NCBI RefSeq assembly: GCF_000235425.2
Contig: NZ_KI912266.1
Location: 6,926,035 to 6,990,034, forward strand
Reading direction: 5' to 3'
DNA length: 64,000 nucleotides
DNA from: Pseudofrankia saprophytica
Lineage (GTDB): Bacteria > Actinomycetota > Actinomycetes > Frankiales > Frankiaceae
Positions 50,446 through 59,403 of the stretch are shown here, piece after piece. Position 1 is the first letter of the stretch. Each line of letters starts with the position of its first letter. Both the position numbers and the translations under genes were made by a program. The notes beneath the pieces are model-generated. The model had not been told where the DNA came from, did no database searches, and saw nothing but the letters and a program-made list of their open reading frames with translations.

Positions 50446-50763
50446 CTTCCGAACGAACCTCGAGTCATGACGATTCCGCGCCCTCGGCAGGTTCGCGGGT
50501 CGACGTCGCGACCACTCCCGGCCGCGATCGGCGTCGGCGACCGCAGCCGTCAGCCGCCGTCCGACCACTGGGACCCGGCCCCACTTCGACCCCCCTCCCC
50601 GGCCCCAGCCCCAGCCCGGATGAGAGATCGCGGACACCACCGCGGCCGACGACCAGGAAACGGCGCGGGAAACGGCGCGGACACATAACGCGCAACCGGT
50701 GGCCGACCGCGAGCCCACCAACGACTCCCATAAGTCGACGTCGAAACAATCAGTGCACAACAT

Positions 50764-50784
50764 GTCAATTGCCAAGTCAATTGC
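50764..50784 (+). repeat. Tandem GTCAATTGC direct repeats, 12-bp period
   Basis: Two identical 9-mers, each containing the palindrome CAATTG, start 12 bp apart, about one helical turn. They lie roughly 90 bp before the synthetase start and could bind a dimeric activator on one face. Confidence 0.5.
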
Positions 50785-50833
50785 TCTTCAGCAGCCCACC
50801 CGGCGGCGGCGCATTATTTGGACGGTAGGAAAA

Positions 50834-50851
50834 TCGCGGACATATAACGTG
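50834..50851 (+). promoter_or_regulatory. Duplicated element, candidate promoter of the A-PCP-TE gene
   Basis: TCGCGGACATATAACGTG repeats the sequence at 50675-50692 (GCGCGGACACATAACGCG) with three differences. TATAAC (50843-50848) looks like a -10; TTGGAC (50818-50823) is a possible -35 at a long 19-bp spacing. Confidence 0.45.
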
Positions 50852-50872
50852 AGGCAGGAACGGGGGGCACAC

Positions 50873-53800
50873 GTGAACGGGCCGCGCAACAGTGACGTAG
50901 GTGTCGGGTTCGCGCGGGTCGGTACAGATCAGACAAACGATCGACCATCACGGGACGGTGCGGCAATGACGACGTCGGCGGCGGGGGCTGCGGCGGACTG
51001 GGACGACGCCACACCGCGGAGCACACCACGCACCGGGTCACGCGCACGGCCAGCGGCCAGGACCACGCTGGAGACCACGGCCCGGTCGCTGGCGCCGGTG
51101 GTGACCGGGAAAGGCACGGCCGGGGGACGTACGGTCGCCGCACCCGGCGCGGTGCCCTTCCGTCCGTTGGAGCCGGCGGACCTGGAGAGCTCGATCTCCG
51201 CGCGGTTCCGCGCGGTCGCCCGCATGCTGCCGGACACACCGGCCCTCGTCTCCCCCGGCCAGTCGCTCACCTTCGCCGAGGCCGACGCCCGCGCCGACCA
51301 GCTCGCCGCGCTGCTGCTCGCCGAGCTGGGTACCGGCGACGAGCCGGTCGCCACGCTGCTCCCGCACAGCGCGGCCGGCCTGGTCGGTCTGCTCGCCGCG
51401 CTGCGCACCGGCCGCCCGGCGGTTCTGCTCGACACGATGCTCCCGACGGCGCGGATCGGGCAGATCCTGCGCCAGTCCGGCGCCGTCGGCTGCCTGGTCG
51501 ACGCCTCCACCCGCCCGGTCGTCGACGAGCCCGGCACCACCGTCCGCGTCGTCGACGTCGCGGACGCCGAGCGCCACCCCGACGCGGCCACCACCGCCGG
51601 CATGCTCGGCCCCGACGGCGCGCCGTTCCCCGGCGACCTGGGCGGGGCCGACGCCGTCGCCTGCATCGTGTTCACCTCCGGCTCCACCGGCGAGCCGAAG
51701 GGCGTCGTCTGGACGAACGGCACCTTCGTCAACGACTGCTACGCGGGCATGCTCGCGCTCGGCTTCGCCCCCGGCGACCGGTCCGCGCTGGTGTTGCCGT
51801 ACTCGTTCGCCGCGGGCCTGACGGTCGTCGGGTTCGCGCTGCTGAACGGTGTCGGCGTCTACGCCTACGACCCGCGGTCGCTGGGCATCCGCGACCTGCC
51901 CGAGTGGGTCACCACGAACCGGCTCACCACCCTGCACACCACCCCGTCGCTGCTGCGCTCGTTCGTCGGCGCGCTCGTGCCCGGAGACGTCCTTCCCGAC
52001 CTGCGGCTCGCGACGACCTGCGGCGAGGCGGTGTACGGCGGCGACATCGCGGCGCTGCGCCCGCACCTGCCGCCGACCGCCACGTACACCAACTGGTCGG
52101 GCTCGTCCGAGGTGGCCTCGCTCGCGTTCTTCCAGATCGCCCCGGGCGACCAGATCCCCGACGGCACGATCCCCACCGGCTGGCCGGCCGCCGGCAAGGA
52201 CGTGACGATCGAGCGCGAGGACGGCACGCCGCTGCCGACGGGCCAGACCGGCAACGTCGTCGTGACCTCGCACTACCTGTCCGCCGGCTACTGGAAGGCG
52301 CCGGAACTGACGGCCGGCAAGTTCACCGAGCTGCCCGACGGCCGGCTGCGCTGCCCCACCGGCGATCTCGGCCGGTTCGAGCCCGACGGCCGGCTCGTCC
52401 TGCTCGGCCGGGGCGACGCCGCGGTGAAGGTTCGCGGCTACCTGGTGGAGCCGAGCGAGATCGAGTCGGCGCTGCTGTCCCTCCCGGACATCAGCGAGGC
52501 GGTGGTCGTCGCGGTGCGCAACCCGCCGGAGCCGAACCGGCTGGTCGCCTACGTCGTCCCCCGTTCGGGCAACGCGACCCTGGCGGCGGCGACGATCCGC
52601 CGGCTGCTGCGCGCGAAGCTGCCGAGCTACATGGTCCCGGCGACGATCATGACGCTGCCCGCGCTGCCGCGCACCGAGCGCGGCAAGGTCGACCGGGCCG
52701 CGCTGCCGGCACCGCTCGCGGCGCCGGCCCGCTCCGGCGTGCCGCGTACCCAGTGGGAGGTGCTGCTCGCCGACCTGTGGACCCGGGTCCTCGAGCTCGA
52801 GGAGGTCGGCGTCGACGACGACTTCCTCGAGCTCGGCGGCGACTCGCTGGCGGCGGAGGAGCTGCGGGCGCTGGTCCGCGAGGAGCTGGGCGTCCACCTG
52901 CCAGCCACGGCGGTGATCGACGCGCCGACGCTCGCCGAGTTCGCCCGGAAGGTGTCGGTCGCGGACCGGTCGGGGCCCGCGCACCCGACGATCGTGCCGC
53001 TGCGTGCCCACGGCTCGCGCCCGCCGCTGTTCTGCGTCGCGGGCGCGGCGGGCCTCGCGCTGGGGTTCGTCTCGCTGTCGCGCCGGCTCGGGGAGGACCA
53101 GCCGGTCTTCGGCTTCCAGGCGCGCGGGCTGGAGCAGCGCGGCCTGCCGGACTGGACGGTCGAACGCGCGGCCCGCCGCCACCTGCAGCTGCTGCGGGTG
53201 ATCCAGCCGTACGGGCCGTACTTCCTCGCCGGGCACTCGATGGGCGGCCTGATCGCCCTGGAGATGGCCCACCAGCTCGATGCGGCGGGCGAGGAGGTCG
53301 CGCTGCTGGTGCTGGTCGACACCTACCTGCCAGCCTCGCTGCGGTTGGCCTGGGGCAGCGAGGAACGACCCGCCGACCCGACCGCGGCCCCCGTCGGCGG
53401 CCGGGACGGCACCGGTGGCGTGGGCCTCGGGGTCGCCCGGGAGTACCAGCGCCGGACACGGGTGCGCCCGAGGCTGCGTTCGCTGGGCCGGGTGCTGCTG
53501 CCGGAGCAGCGGCGCAACCTGCTCAACAAGGAGACCCTGCGCCGCATCGCCCAGCTGCCGCTCACCGGCCTGCTCGTGCTACCGGGGCTCGACGAGTTCG
53601 AGGCGTTCTTCAACTACTCCCGGATGCTGGAGCGGTTCTACCGGCCCCGGCCGTGGCCGGGGCGGACGGTCGTCTACCGGGCGATGGGCAATCCCGACGA
53701 GCCGCAGGCCTGGTCGCGCTACCTGACCGGCGACCACACCTACCACGACGTCTCGACGGAGCACTTCTCGGTGCTGCGGGAGCCGCACATCCGCCAGATC

Positions 53801-53878
53801 GCCGAGGGCATCCGCGCCGGGATGGACGAGGTCCTCGCCGCCCGCGCCGCCGCGCCCGACGGCCGCGCCGCCCGTTGA
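50873..53878 (+). CDS. Single-module A-PCP-TE synthetase (NRPS-like)
   Basis: A 1001-residue enzyme from the GTG at 50873 (GGGGGGCA upstream); starts at 50849 or 50966 are possible. Adenylation domain about 80-600: FTSGSTGEPKGVVW, LPYSFAAG at the A4 site, NWSGSSEVASL, TGDLGRFEPDG, and the Lys in ERGKVDR. Carrier domain about 610-690 with LGGDSLAAEEL (Ser658). Thioesterase about 715-985 with GHSMGGLIALE and a full triad Ser789-Asp816-His964. The A4 position lacks the Asp that holds alpha-amino groups, so a non-amino acid is likely activated. There is no condensation domain. It could make an ester, dimer or lactone, or release an activated acid. No tailoring genes are adjacent. Confidence 0.9.
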   Translation: MNGPRNSDVGVGFARVGTDQTNDRPSRDGAAMTTSAAGAAADWDDATPRSTPRTGSRARPAARTTLETTARSLAPVVTGKGTAGGRTVAAPGAVPFRPLEPADLESSISARFRAVARMLPDTPALVSPGQSLTFAEADARADQLAALLLAELGTGDEPVATLLPHSAAGLVGLLAALRTGRPAVLLDTMLPTARIGQILRQSGAVGCLVDASTRPVVDEPGTTVRVVDVADAERHPDAATTAGMLGPDGAPFPGDLGGADAVACIVFTSGSTGEPKGVVWTNGTFVNDCYAGMLALGFAPGDRSALVLPYSFAAGLTVVGFALLNGVGVYAYDPRSLGIRDLPEWVTTNRLTTLHTTPSLLRSFVGALVPGDVLPDLRLATTCGEAVYGGDIAALRPHLPPTATYTNWSGSSEVASLAFFQIAPGDQIPDGTIPTGWPAAGKDVTIEREDGTPLPTGQTGNVVVTSHYLSAGYWKAPELTAGKFTELPDGRLRCPTGDLGRFEPDGRLVLLGRGDAAVKVRGYLVEPSEIESALLSLPDISEAVVVAVRNPPEPNRLVAYVVPRSGNATLAAATIRRLLRAKLPSYMVPATIMTLPALPRTERGKVDRAALPAPLAAPARSGVPRTQWEVLLADLWTRVLELEEVGVDDDFLELGGDSLAAEELRALVREELGVHLPATAVIDAPTLAEFARKVSVADRSGPAHPTIVPLRAHGSRPPLFCVAGAAGLALGFVSLSRRLGEDQPVFGFQARGLEQRGLPDWTVERAARRHLQLLRVIQPYGPYFLAGHSMGGLIALEMAHQLDAAGEEVALLVLVDTYLPASLRLAWGSEERPADPTAAPVGGRDGTGGVGLGVAREYQRRTRVRPRLRSLGRVLLPEQRRNLLNKETLRRIAQLPLTGLLVLPGLDEFEAFFNYSRMLERFYRPRPWPGRTVVYRAMGNPDEPQAWSRYLTGDHTYHDVSTEHFSVLREPHIRQIAEGIRAGMDEVLAARAAAPDGRAAR

Positions 53879-53900
53879 CCTTCGACCGCCTCCGGCGGGG

Positions 53901-54806
53901 TCAGCGGCCCTGGTAGCGGGGCGGGCGGCGCTCGACGAAGGCGGTGACGGCCTCGTTCAGGTCGTGGGACGGCAGGAAGGCGGCGTTCCAGGCCGCGACG
54001 TAGCGCAGCCCCGCGGCCACCGCCGGGCCGCGGGCGACGTCCAGGATCTCCTTGACGCCCTGCACGACGAGCGGCGGGTTGGCGGCGGCCTCGTCGGCGA
54101 AGGCGTGCGCGGCGGCGAGCGCCGCCGCCTGGTCGGCCACGACGTCGTTGACGAGGCCGATCCTCTCGGCGCGCGCGGCGTCGATGTCCTTGCCGGTGAG
54201 CGCGAGCTCGCGCAGGTGGCCGTCACCGATGATCGCCGGGAGCCGCTGCAGGCTGCCGAGGTCGGCGACGATCGCCACCTTCACCTCCCGGACGCTGAAC
54301 CGGGCGTCGGCGCTCGCGTAGCGGACGTCGCAGGCGGCGGCGAGGTCCACGCCACCGCCGATGCACCAGCCGCTGATGGCCGCGGCGACCGGCTTGCGGC
54401 ACCCCGCCACCGCGTCCAGAGCCCGCTGCAGGGAGCGGACCTTCGTGAGCATCGCCGTGCGAGCCCCGGCGAGGCCGCCATCGTCCGCGCCCCCAGCGGT
54501 GAGCCCACCGAGCATCGCGGTCAGGTCCAGGCCGTAGCAGAAGTGCGCGCCGGAGCCGGCGATCACGATGGCGCGCACCGAGTCGTCGCCGTCCAGCGCC
54601 GCGAAGACCTCGGGGAGCTCGCGGAAGAAGTCCGGGCCCATCGCGTTGCCCTTGCCCGGCCCGAGCATCGTCACCTGGACGACCCGGCCGCCGTCGCCGC
54701 GGCGCTCGACCCGCAGCGCCTTCAGACCCGGCGCGTACCCGTAGTCGGCCAGCTGGGCCGCCGGGTCCGCCTGGCCGCCGGCCTCGCCGTGGTCCGTCGT
54801 CGTCAT
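53901..54806 (-). CDS. Crotonase-family protein, dienoyl-CoA isomerase-like
   Basis: A 301-residue crotonase from the ATG at 54806 (CGGAGGCG upstream). The oxyanion-hole segments are GSGAHFCYGLDL and ISGWCIGGGVDLA. The catalytic region SVREVKVAIVADLGSLQRLP has Glu174 and Asp182, with the same 8-residue spacing as the Glu/Asp pair of delta3,5-delta2,4-dienoyl-CoA isomerase (ECH1), rather than the hydratase Glu pair. It probably shifts double bonds in an unsaturated acyl-CoA. It is convergent with the synthetase gene, 22 bp apart. Confidence 0.9.
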   Translation of the reverse strand: MTTTDHGEAGGQADPAAQLADYGYAPGLKALRVERRGDGGRVVQVTMLGPGKGNAMGPDFFRELPEVFAALDGDDSVRAIVIAGSGAHFCYGLDLTAMLGGLTAGGADDGGLAGARTAMLTKVRSLQRALDAVAGCRKPVAAAISGWCIGGGVDLAAACDVRYASADARFSVREVKVAIVADLGSLQRLPAIIGDGHLRELALTGKDIDAARAERIGLVNDVVADQAAALAAAHAFADEAAANPPLVVQGVKEILDVARGPAVAAGLRYVAAWNAAFLPSHDLNEAVTAFVERRPPRYQGR

Positions 54807-54905
54807 CGCGGCGCCTCCGCTGGCCGGGGGTGTCTGTGCCCCGGGAGTGTCCTGGCAGTCCCCGGCCCGCCGCCTACCGTCGCACATCCGGCGCCTGACG
54901 CGCAC

Positions 54906-54936
54906 GGGCCCGGGCGCGCAGCGCGCGCCCGGGCCC
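54906..54936 (-). terminator. Strong hairpin after the DUF4230 gene
   Basis: GGGCCCGGGCGCGC (54906-54919) pairs perfectly with 54923-54936 over a 3-nt loop, 28 bp past the minus-strand stop at 54965. Confidence 0.75.
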
Positions 54937-54964
54937 TCGTCGAGGCGGAGTGTCCCGCCCTACC

Positions 54965-55720
54965 TCACTTCTTGTCCTCCTCGTAGGTGACGGTGACGTT
55001 GGTGTAGCCCAGGGCGCCGAGCAGGCCCTTCAGCATCGCCGTCGTGTTCTGCTTGCCCAGCGCGATCACCTGGCCGTCACTGGCCGCGGCGGCCTGCATC
55101 TGCTCGGTCGCCCGGACGTAGAGGTCCTGGTCGGTGCTCTGGCCGCCGAACAGGCCCCCGATCCGGTCGAGCGCGCCGCGCTGGCGGGCGACGACGTAGC
55201 TCTTCTTGGGATCGAGGGTCGCCTTGCCGATCGTCGGCGCGGGCAGCCTGATCGTCACGGACTTGGTCGCCTCGTCGACCGTGACCCGCTTGCTGTCGAG
55301 GCCGGCGAAGTTGACCACCGAGTCGACGGTGCCGACGCCGACGAAGAGCACCCGCTCGCCCTTGAGCGAGGACGGGATCCACTTCGTGTCGTCCTCGACG
55401 TCGACGACCACCTCCATGTGGGCGCTCGCCGCGTGGTAGTCACTGAGGTTCTCCAGCGAGCGCAGCACCGGCGGCGAACTGCGGTCGACCTTCTTCTCGC
55501 TGAAGGGGTTGTGAAGCAACGACGGCCAGCCGGCGACGAAGCTGACCACGCTGGCGAGGACCACCAGCGCGACCAGCAACGTCACGATCTTGAGTAGGCC
55601 GCCGAGGGAAGGCGGCCATGCGCTCCGGCCACCGCGGCGGGACGCGGCGGCTCCGTCGGGGGTGGTGGGAGGCAGGGTGTCGGTCGATTGCGAGGTCGAC
55701 CGACCGGACTCGTCGCTCAT
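54965..55720 (-). CDS. DUF4230-type membrane-anchored protein
   Basis: A 251-residue protein from the ATG at 55720 (open to 55777). A 40-residue Ser/Thr/Pro-rich cytoplasmic N-terminus precedes one membrane helix (LLKIVTLLVALVVLASVVSFV, about 42-62, quoted in part). The rest is an extracytoplasmic domain of the DUF4230 type: LENLSDYHAASAHMEVVVDV, GVGTVDSVVNFAGL, VTIRLPAPTIGKATLDPKKS and the end NVTVTYEEDKK. The family has no assigned function. It precedes nothing on its strand but the crotonase and has its own terminator, so it is monocistronic. Confidence 0.85.
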   Translation of the reverse strand: MSDESGRSTSQSTDTLPPTTPDGAAASRRGGRSAWPPSLGGLLKIVTLLVALVVLASVVSFVAGWPSLLHNPFSEKKVDRSSPPVLRSLENLSDYHAASAHMEVVVDVEDDTKWIPSSLKGERVLFVGVGTVDSVVNFAGLDSKRVTVDEATKSVTIRLPAPTIGKATLDPKKSYVVARQRGALDRIGGLFGGQSTDQDLYVRATEQMQAAAASDGQVIALGKQNTTAMLKGLLGALGYTNVTVTYEEDKK

Positions 55721-55794
55721 GGCTAGGGATCTACCCAAAAACACTGCCATCACGCAGGTTCGTCGCCCACAGGACAAATAACGAGGCCAGAGGG

Positions 55795-57609
55795 CTAGGC
55801 CCGAGCGCGGCGGGCTCCCGGCACGCTCGGGCTCAGCGAGAGCGCGATGGCGGTGCGGTCGTCGCTGGGGCGACCGGGAGCGTGGTCGCGCACGGCGGCG
55901 AACACGTCGTCGAGCAGCCGGTCGGGTGAGCGTCCGGAGACGCGGACCAGCTCGCCGACGAGCCGGTGGCGGCCGAACAGCCGGCCGCCGTCGTCGCGCG
56001 CCTCGACGAGGCCGTCGGTGTAGACGAACAGCACGTCGCCGTGGCCCAGGCGAAGCCGGCCGGTGCGCCAGGCTCCCGGCTCGGCGACCAGGCTGGACAT
56101 CAGCGGCCCGGTGGATGCCAGCGGCTCCACCAGGCCCAGCCCGGCCAGCCGGTCCAGGCCCTCCGGATCGTCGAGATCATCGAGGCGGTCGAGCCCGACG
56201 AGGTCGTTGACGTCACCGAGGCCGTCCCCGTCACCAAGCTCGTCGAGGTCGTCAAGGTCCTCGAGCTCGTCGAAGTCGCCGCGGCCGCCGGGCTCGCCGC
56301 GCCCGCCGCCGTAGCCGGGGCGATAGCCGGCGGCGGCGCGGGCACGCGTCCGGGCGCCCGCGCCGGCCGCGGCGGGCCTGGCCGCGCGCAGCACGAGCGC
56401 GTCCGGGTGGCCGGCATTGGCGTAGATGATCTCGCCGTCCCACGGGTCGACGACCGCGATCAGCACGGTCGCGAACGTCTCGTCGGTGTCGCCGAGCGCC
56501 TCGACCACCCACTGCACCGCCGTCGCGGGCTCGGAGCCACGCGACAGCGACGCCGTGAGCAACTGCTTGAGCCGCAGCGCGAAGACGCCGGAGGCCGCGC
56601 CGTGCCCGGCGACGTCGCCGACGACGATCGCGACCCGGCCATCGGGCATCTCGATGGCGTCGAACCAGTCGCCCGCGAGCGCGCCCTCCGCCGGGTCGAC
56701 CCGGCCGAGCAGCTCCAGCCCCGCCGTGTCGCGCAGCGACGACGGGGTCAGCGCGTCCCGCAGCGCCAGCACCGCCGGGCCCTCCTGGGCGAGCGCCTCC
56801 CAGGAACGCTCGTTCTGGCGGACCAGGCTCACCAGCTGGGCGCGCATCGTCTCGACGTTGCCGGCGAGGTCGACGATCTCGCGCGGGCCGACGGCGGGGA
56901 TCGTGGTGTCGTGGCGACCGGCGGCGACGGCGTTCACCGCCCGGCGCAGCTCGTTGATCGGGACGATGAGCCAGCGCCGGGACAGGACGAGCATCAGCAG
57001 CGACATCGCCAGCAGCACGGCGACGATGGTGCCGACAGAGGTCAGCAGCAGGTCCGCCGAGTTCTTCACCCGGCCGGTCGCCGCGGACTGCTCGTCCGCG
57101 ATCGCCTTCGTGAGGCCCTCGGTGGCCGAGCGCAGGTCGCGGAAACGCAGCAGGCTCTCGTCGCTGATCTCGAGGAGCTGCGCGGCCAGGGCGTTGCCGC
57201 CGGCCGCCTCGTCGAGCTCCGAGCGGACGACGCCGGTCCGCCAGGTCTGGTAGGTGCGGCTCAGCGCGTCGACCCGGGTGAGCAGGTCGGGGAAGTCGGT
57301 GACCAGGTCACGCAGACTCGCGGTCAGGACGGGGATGTTCCGCTCGGCGTCGCGAAAGGGGTCGAGCAGCTTGTCGTTCGCGCCGTCTGAGATGAGGTAG
57401 CCGCGCAGCGCGCTGCGCTGGTCGACGAACGCGGTGTAGAGCTGGGCGGTGACGGTCGCGGCCGGGTCGAGCCGGTTCGCGCGCTCCGCCGCGGCGTCGT
57501 TCGCCCGGACCGACGAGTAGACGGCGAGGACCATCGTCGCGACGATGGCGACGACGGCGAGCCCGACCAGCACGCGGACGCCGTGGCGCACCCCCGCCGA
57601 TCCGCCCAC
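55795..57609 (-). CDS. Membrane receptor-type PP2C (SpoIIE-like) phosphatase with HAMP domain
   Basis: A 604-residue protein; the GTG at 57609 is chosen because AGGGAG lies 5 nt upstream (the frame opens at 57615). Order: membrane helix 1 (about 12-32), an extracellular CHASE3-like helical domain (VTAQLYTAFVDQRSALRGYL), membrane helix 2 (about 190-212), HAMP (RWLIVPINELRRAVNAVAAG), a coiled linker and a SpoIIE/PP2C domain (GDWFDAIEMPDGRVAIVVGDVAGHG in parts, YANAGHPDALVL, FVYTDGLVEARDD, DDRTAIAL). The metal-binding aspartates are present. An acidic Leu/Asp repeat of about 50 residues is inserted inside the phosphatase domain. It likely dephosphorylates an anti-sigma-factor antagonist in response to an outside signal. 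Confidence 0.92.
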   Translation of the reverse strand: MGGSAGVRHGVRVLVGLAVVAIVATMVLAVYSSVRANDAAAERANRLDPAATVTAQLYTAFVDQRSALRGYLISDGANDKLLDPFRDAERNIPVLTASLRDLVTDFPDLLTRVDALSRTYQTWRTGVVRSELDEAAGGNALAAQLLEISDESLLRFRDLRSATEGLTKAIADEQSAATGRVKNSADLLLTSVGTIVAVLLAMSLLMLVLSRRWLIVPINELRRAVNAVAAGRHDTTIPAVGPREIVDLAGNVETMRAQLVSLVRQNERSWEALAQEGPAVLALRDALTPSSLRDTAGLELLGRVDPAEGALAGDWFDAIEMPDGRVAIVVGDVAGHGAASGVFALRLKQLLTASLSRGSEPATAVQWVVEALGDTDETFATVLIAVVDPWDGEIIYANAGHPDALVLRAARPAAAGAGARTRARAAAGYRPGYGGGRGEPGGRGDFDELEDLDDLDELGDGDGLGDVNDLVGLDRLDDLDDPEGLDRLAGLGLVEPLASTGPLMSSLVAEPGAWRTGRLRLGHGDVLFVYTDGLVEARDDGGRLFGRHRLVGELVRVSGRSPDRLLDDVFAAVRDHAPGRPSDDRTAIALSLSPSVPGARRARA

Positions 57610-58005
57610 GATCACTCCCTGGCATCCACGGCGCCGGCGTCATGCCGGCGCTCCTCTGACCCGACCCCGCCTGACCCAACCCCGCCCCCGCGCACGGAAC
57701 CGGAGTGCCTCCCTCCGGACTACACATTGTGGGCCATTGTCGCCCAGCGGCTTGGAAGCGGACACGGCCGGTCGGCACTGGTGACGCGCGGTCACCACGT
57801 GGTATGCGCCCGTCTCGACGTGCGGCGGTGGCCGCCGAGCTGCCACGTGGCCTTGGGCCGAAGCCCGAGCCGACACCGGAGCCGGGGTGCGCATCCGGTA
57901 GGGCCAACACCAGAGCGGGTAGGCCTGCGCTAGGACGCACGCACCGTTATCCGATGGATACCTAGCGCGCACAGTCGAGATCGGCCTCGCGGGAGGAACA
58001 ACCGG
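57610..58005. other. Intergenic region between divergent phosphatase and ABC exporter genes
   Basis: 396 bp with no convincing gene. A 13-bp inverted repeat TATCC-gat-GGATA (57948-57960) lies 45 bp before the ABC ATPase start and may be an operator. Otherwise plain GC-rich sequence. Confidence 0.4.
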
Positions 58006-59403
58006 ATGACGTCGGGCGAGCGGGGACGGGCGAGCCGGCGTCGGCGCGGCGACGCCGGCCCCGCGCAGGTCAGGGAGCCGAGCTCGTCGGTGTTCCCGAA
58101 CCTGCCCAACCTGCGGCTGCCGCACCCGCTGCTCGGGCACACCCATCTGCCCCACCCGCATCTCCCCCACCCGCACCTGCCGCACCGCGACCCCCACCGC
58201 GACCCGTACGCCAGCCTCGGCCGGCGCCCGGACGCGGCCATCTGGACCCGCGGGCTCACCAAGCTGCACGACGGCCGCCGTTCCGTGGACCACCTGGACC
58301 TCGACGTCCCGGTCGGCGCGCTGTCCGGGTTCGTCGGGCCCAACGGCGCGGGCAAGTCGACGACGCTGCGGATGCTGCTCGGGCTGATCCGCCCGACCGA
58401 GGGGGTCGGCTACGTGCTCGGGGAACCGGTGAGCCATCCCGAGCGCTACCTCAGCCACGTCGGCGCGATGATCGAGGGACCGACCTTCCACCCGGGGCTG
58501 TCGGGCCGGGAGAACCTGCGGCAGCTGGCGGTGCTGCGCGGCGTCGACAACCGCCGGATCTACGAGGTACTGCGAATGGTCCGGCTCACGGGCCGCGCCG
58601 GCGACCCGTTCGCCAGCTACTCGCTCGGCATGAAGCAGCGGCTCGGCATCGCCGCCGCGCTGCTGCCGATGCCGGAGCTGCTGATCCTCGACGAACCGAC
58701 GAACGGGCTGGACCCGGCAGGCATCCTGGAGATCCGCGCGCTGCTGCGCGAGCTCGTCGACGACGGGATGACCGTGTTCGTCTCCAGTCACCTGCTCGCC
58801 GAGATCGAGCAGATCTGCGACCACGTGGTGATGATCCGCGGCGGGCGGCTGCTGTTCCAGGGCCGCACCAGCGAGCTGCTGGCTGCCGGGGAAGCGCGGA
58901 TCCTGCTGGCCCCCGAGCGCGGCGCCGACGCGCGCCGGCTGCTCACCGTGCTCGCAGAGGACGGTGTTCGGGCGGAGATCCGCCTCGACGGGCCGCCGAC
59001 GGTCGCGCCGCGCTCATGCGACCAGCGTGTCGTCGTCGTCGCGCACGCGCCGGAGCGGATGGCCGCCGACCTGAACCGGGCCGCGATGCGGGCTGGCATC
59101 GCGCTGCGCGGCCTGCGCGCCCACCGGCCGAGCCTGGAGGAGACCTTCCTGCGTGCCACCGGCGGGTCCGACGGGTCCGACGGCGACGGCGACGACGGCG
59201 ACGCCCTGTCCGGCGACACGATGCCCGGCGCCCAGCCGGTCAGGGGCCACGGCGTCGCGGCGCCGACGGCCGAGACCGGCGCGGACGACGCCGCCGCGTC
59301 GGCGGTCTACCCGGCCGAGCCCGGCCATCCGGCCGACACCGGCCGTACACGCTCATCCCCGGTCCTTCGGGCCGGGTCGAGCCGGCACCGGGGAGGTCGA
59401 TAG
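58006..59403 (+). CDS. ABC-2 exporter ATP-binding protein with His/Pro-rich N-terminus
   Basis: A 465-residue ATPase. Residues 1-80 are atypical: after an Arg-rich start comes a repeat of LPHPH units (HLPHPHLPHPHLPHRDPHRD, about residues 47-66). The ATPase (about 82-300) has Walker A GPNGAGKSTT, LSGRENL, signature SYSLGMKQR, Walker B LLILDEP and SSHLLAEIEQ, as in the BcrA/lantibiotic-immunity group. A C-terminal accessory domain and a Gly/Asp/Ala-rich tail follow. The stop is directly adjacent to the permease ATG (59404). The His-rich segment may bind metal. The exported substrate is unknown. Confidence 0.9.
   Translation: MTSGERGRASRRRRGDAGPAQVREPSSSVFPNLPNLRLPHPLLGHTHLPHPHLPHPHLPHRDPHRDPYASLGRRPDAAIWTRGLTKLHDGRRSVDHLDLDVPVGALSGFVGPNGAGKSTTLRMLLGLIRPTEGVGYVLGEPVSHPERYLSHVGAMIEGPTFHPGLSGRENLRQLAVLRGVDNRRIYEVLRMVRLTGRAGDPFASYSLGMKQRLGIAAALLPMPELLILDEPTNGLDPAGILEIRALLRELVDDGMTVFVSSHLLAEIEQICDHVVMIRGGRLLFQGRTSELLAAGEARILLAPERGADARRLLTVLAEDGVRAEIRLDGPPTVAPRSCDQRVVVVAHAPERMAADLNRAAMRAGIALRGLRAHRPSLEETFLRATGGSDGSDGDGDDGDALSGDTMPGAQPVRGHGVAAPTAETGADDAAASAVYPAEPGHPADTGRTRSSPVLRAGSSRHRGGR

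Larger units (their letters stand above)
50380..50872. other. Regulatory region between divergent hsp20 and A-PCP-TE synthetase genes
   Basis: 493 bp. It contains the HAIR-like element (50425-50445) near hsp20. On the synthetase side are a tandem GTCAATTGC (50764-50772 and 50776-50784) and a duplicated element CGCGGACAYATAACG (about 50676-50690 and 50835-50849). The stretch 50690-50860 is AT-rich relative to the window. The synthetase frame stays open from 50699 but the upstream residues look non-coding. Confidence 0.55.

Noticed and set aside
51038-53272. Long minus-strand open frame opposite the A-PCP-TE gene
   Set aside because: Arg-rich antisense reading without domains; the plus strand carries full NRPS motifs.
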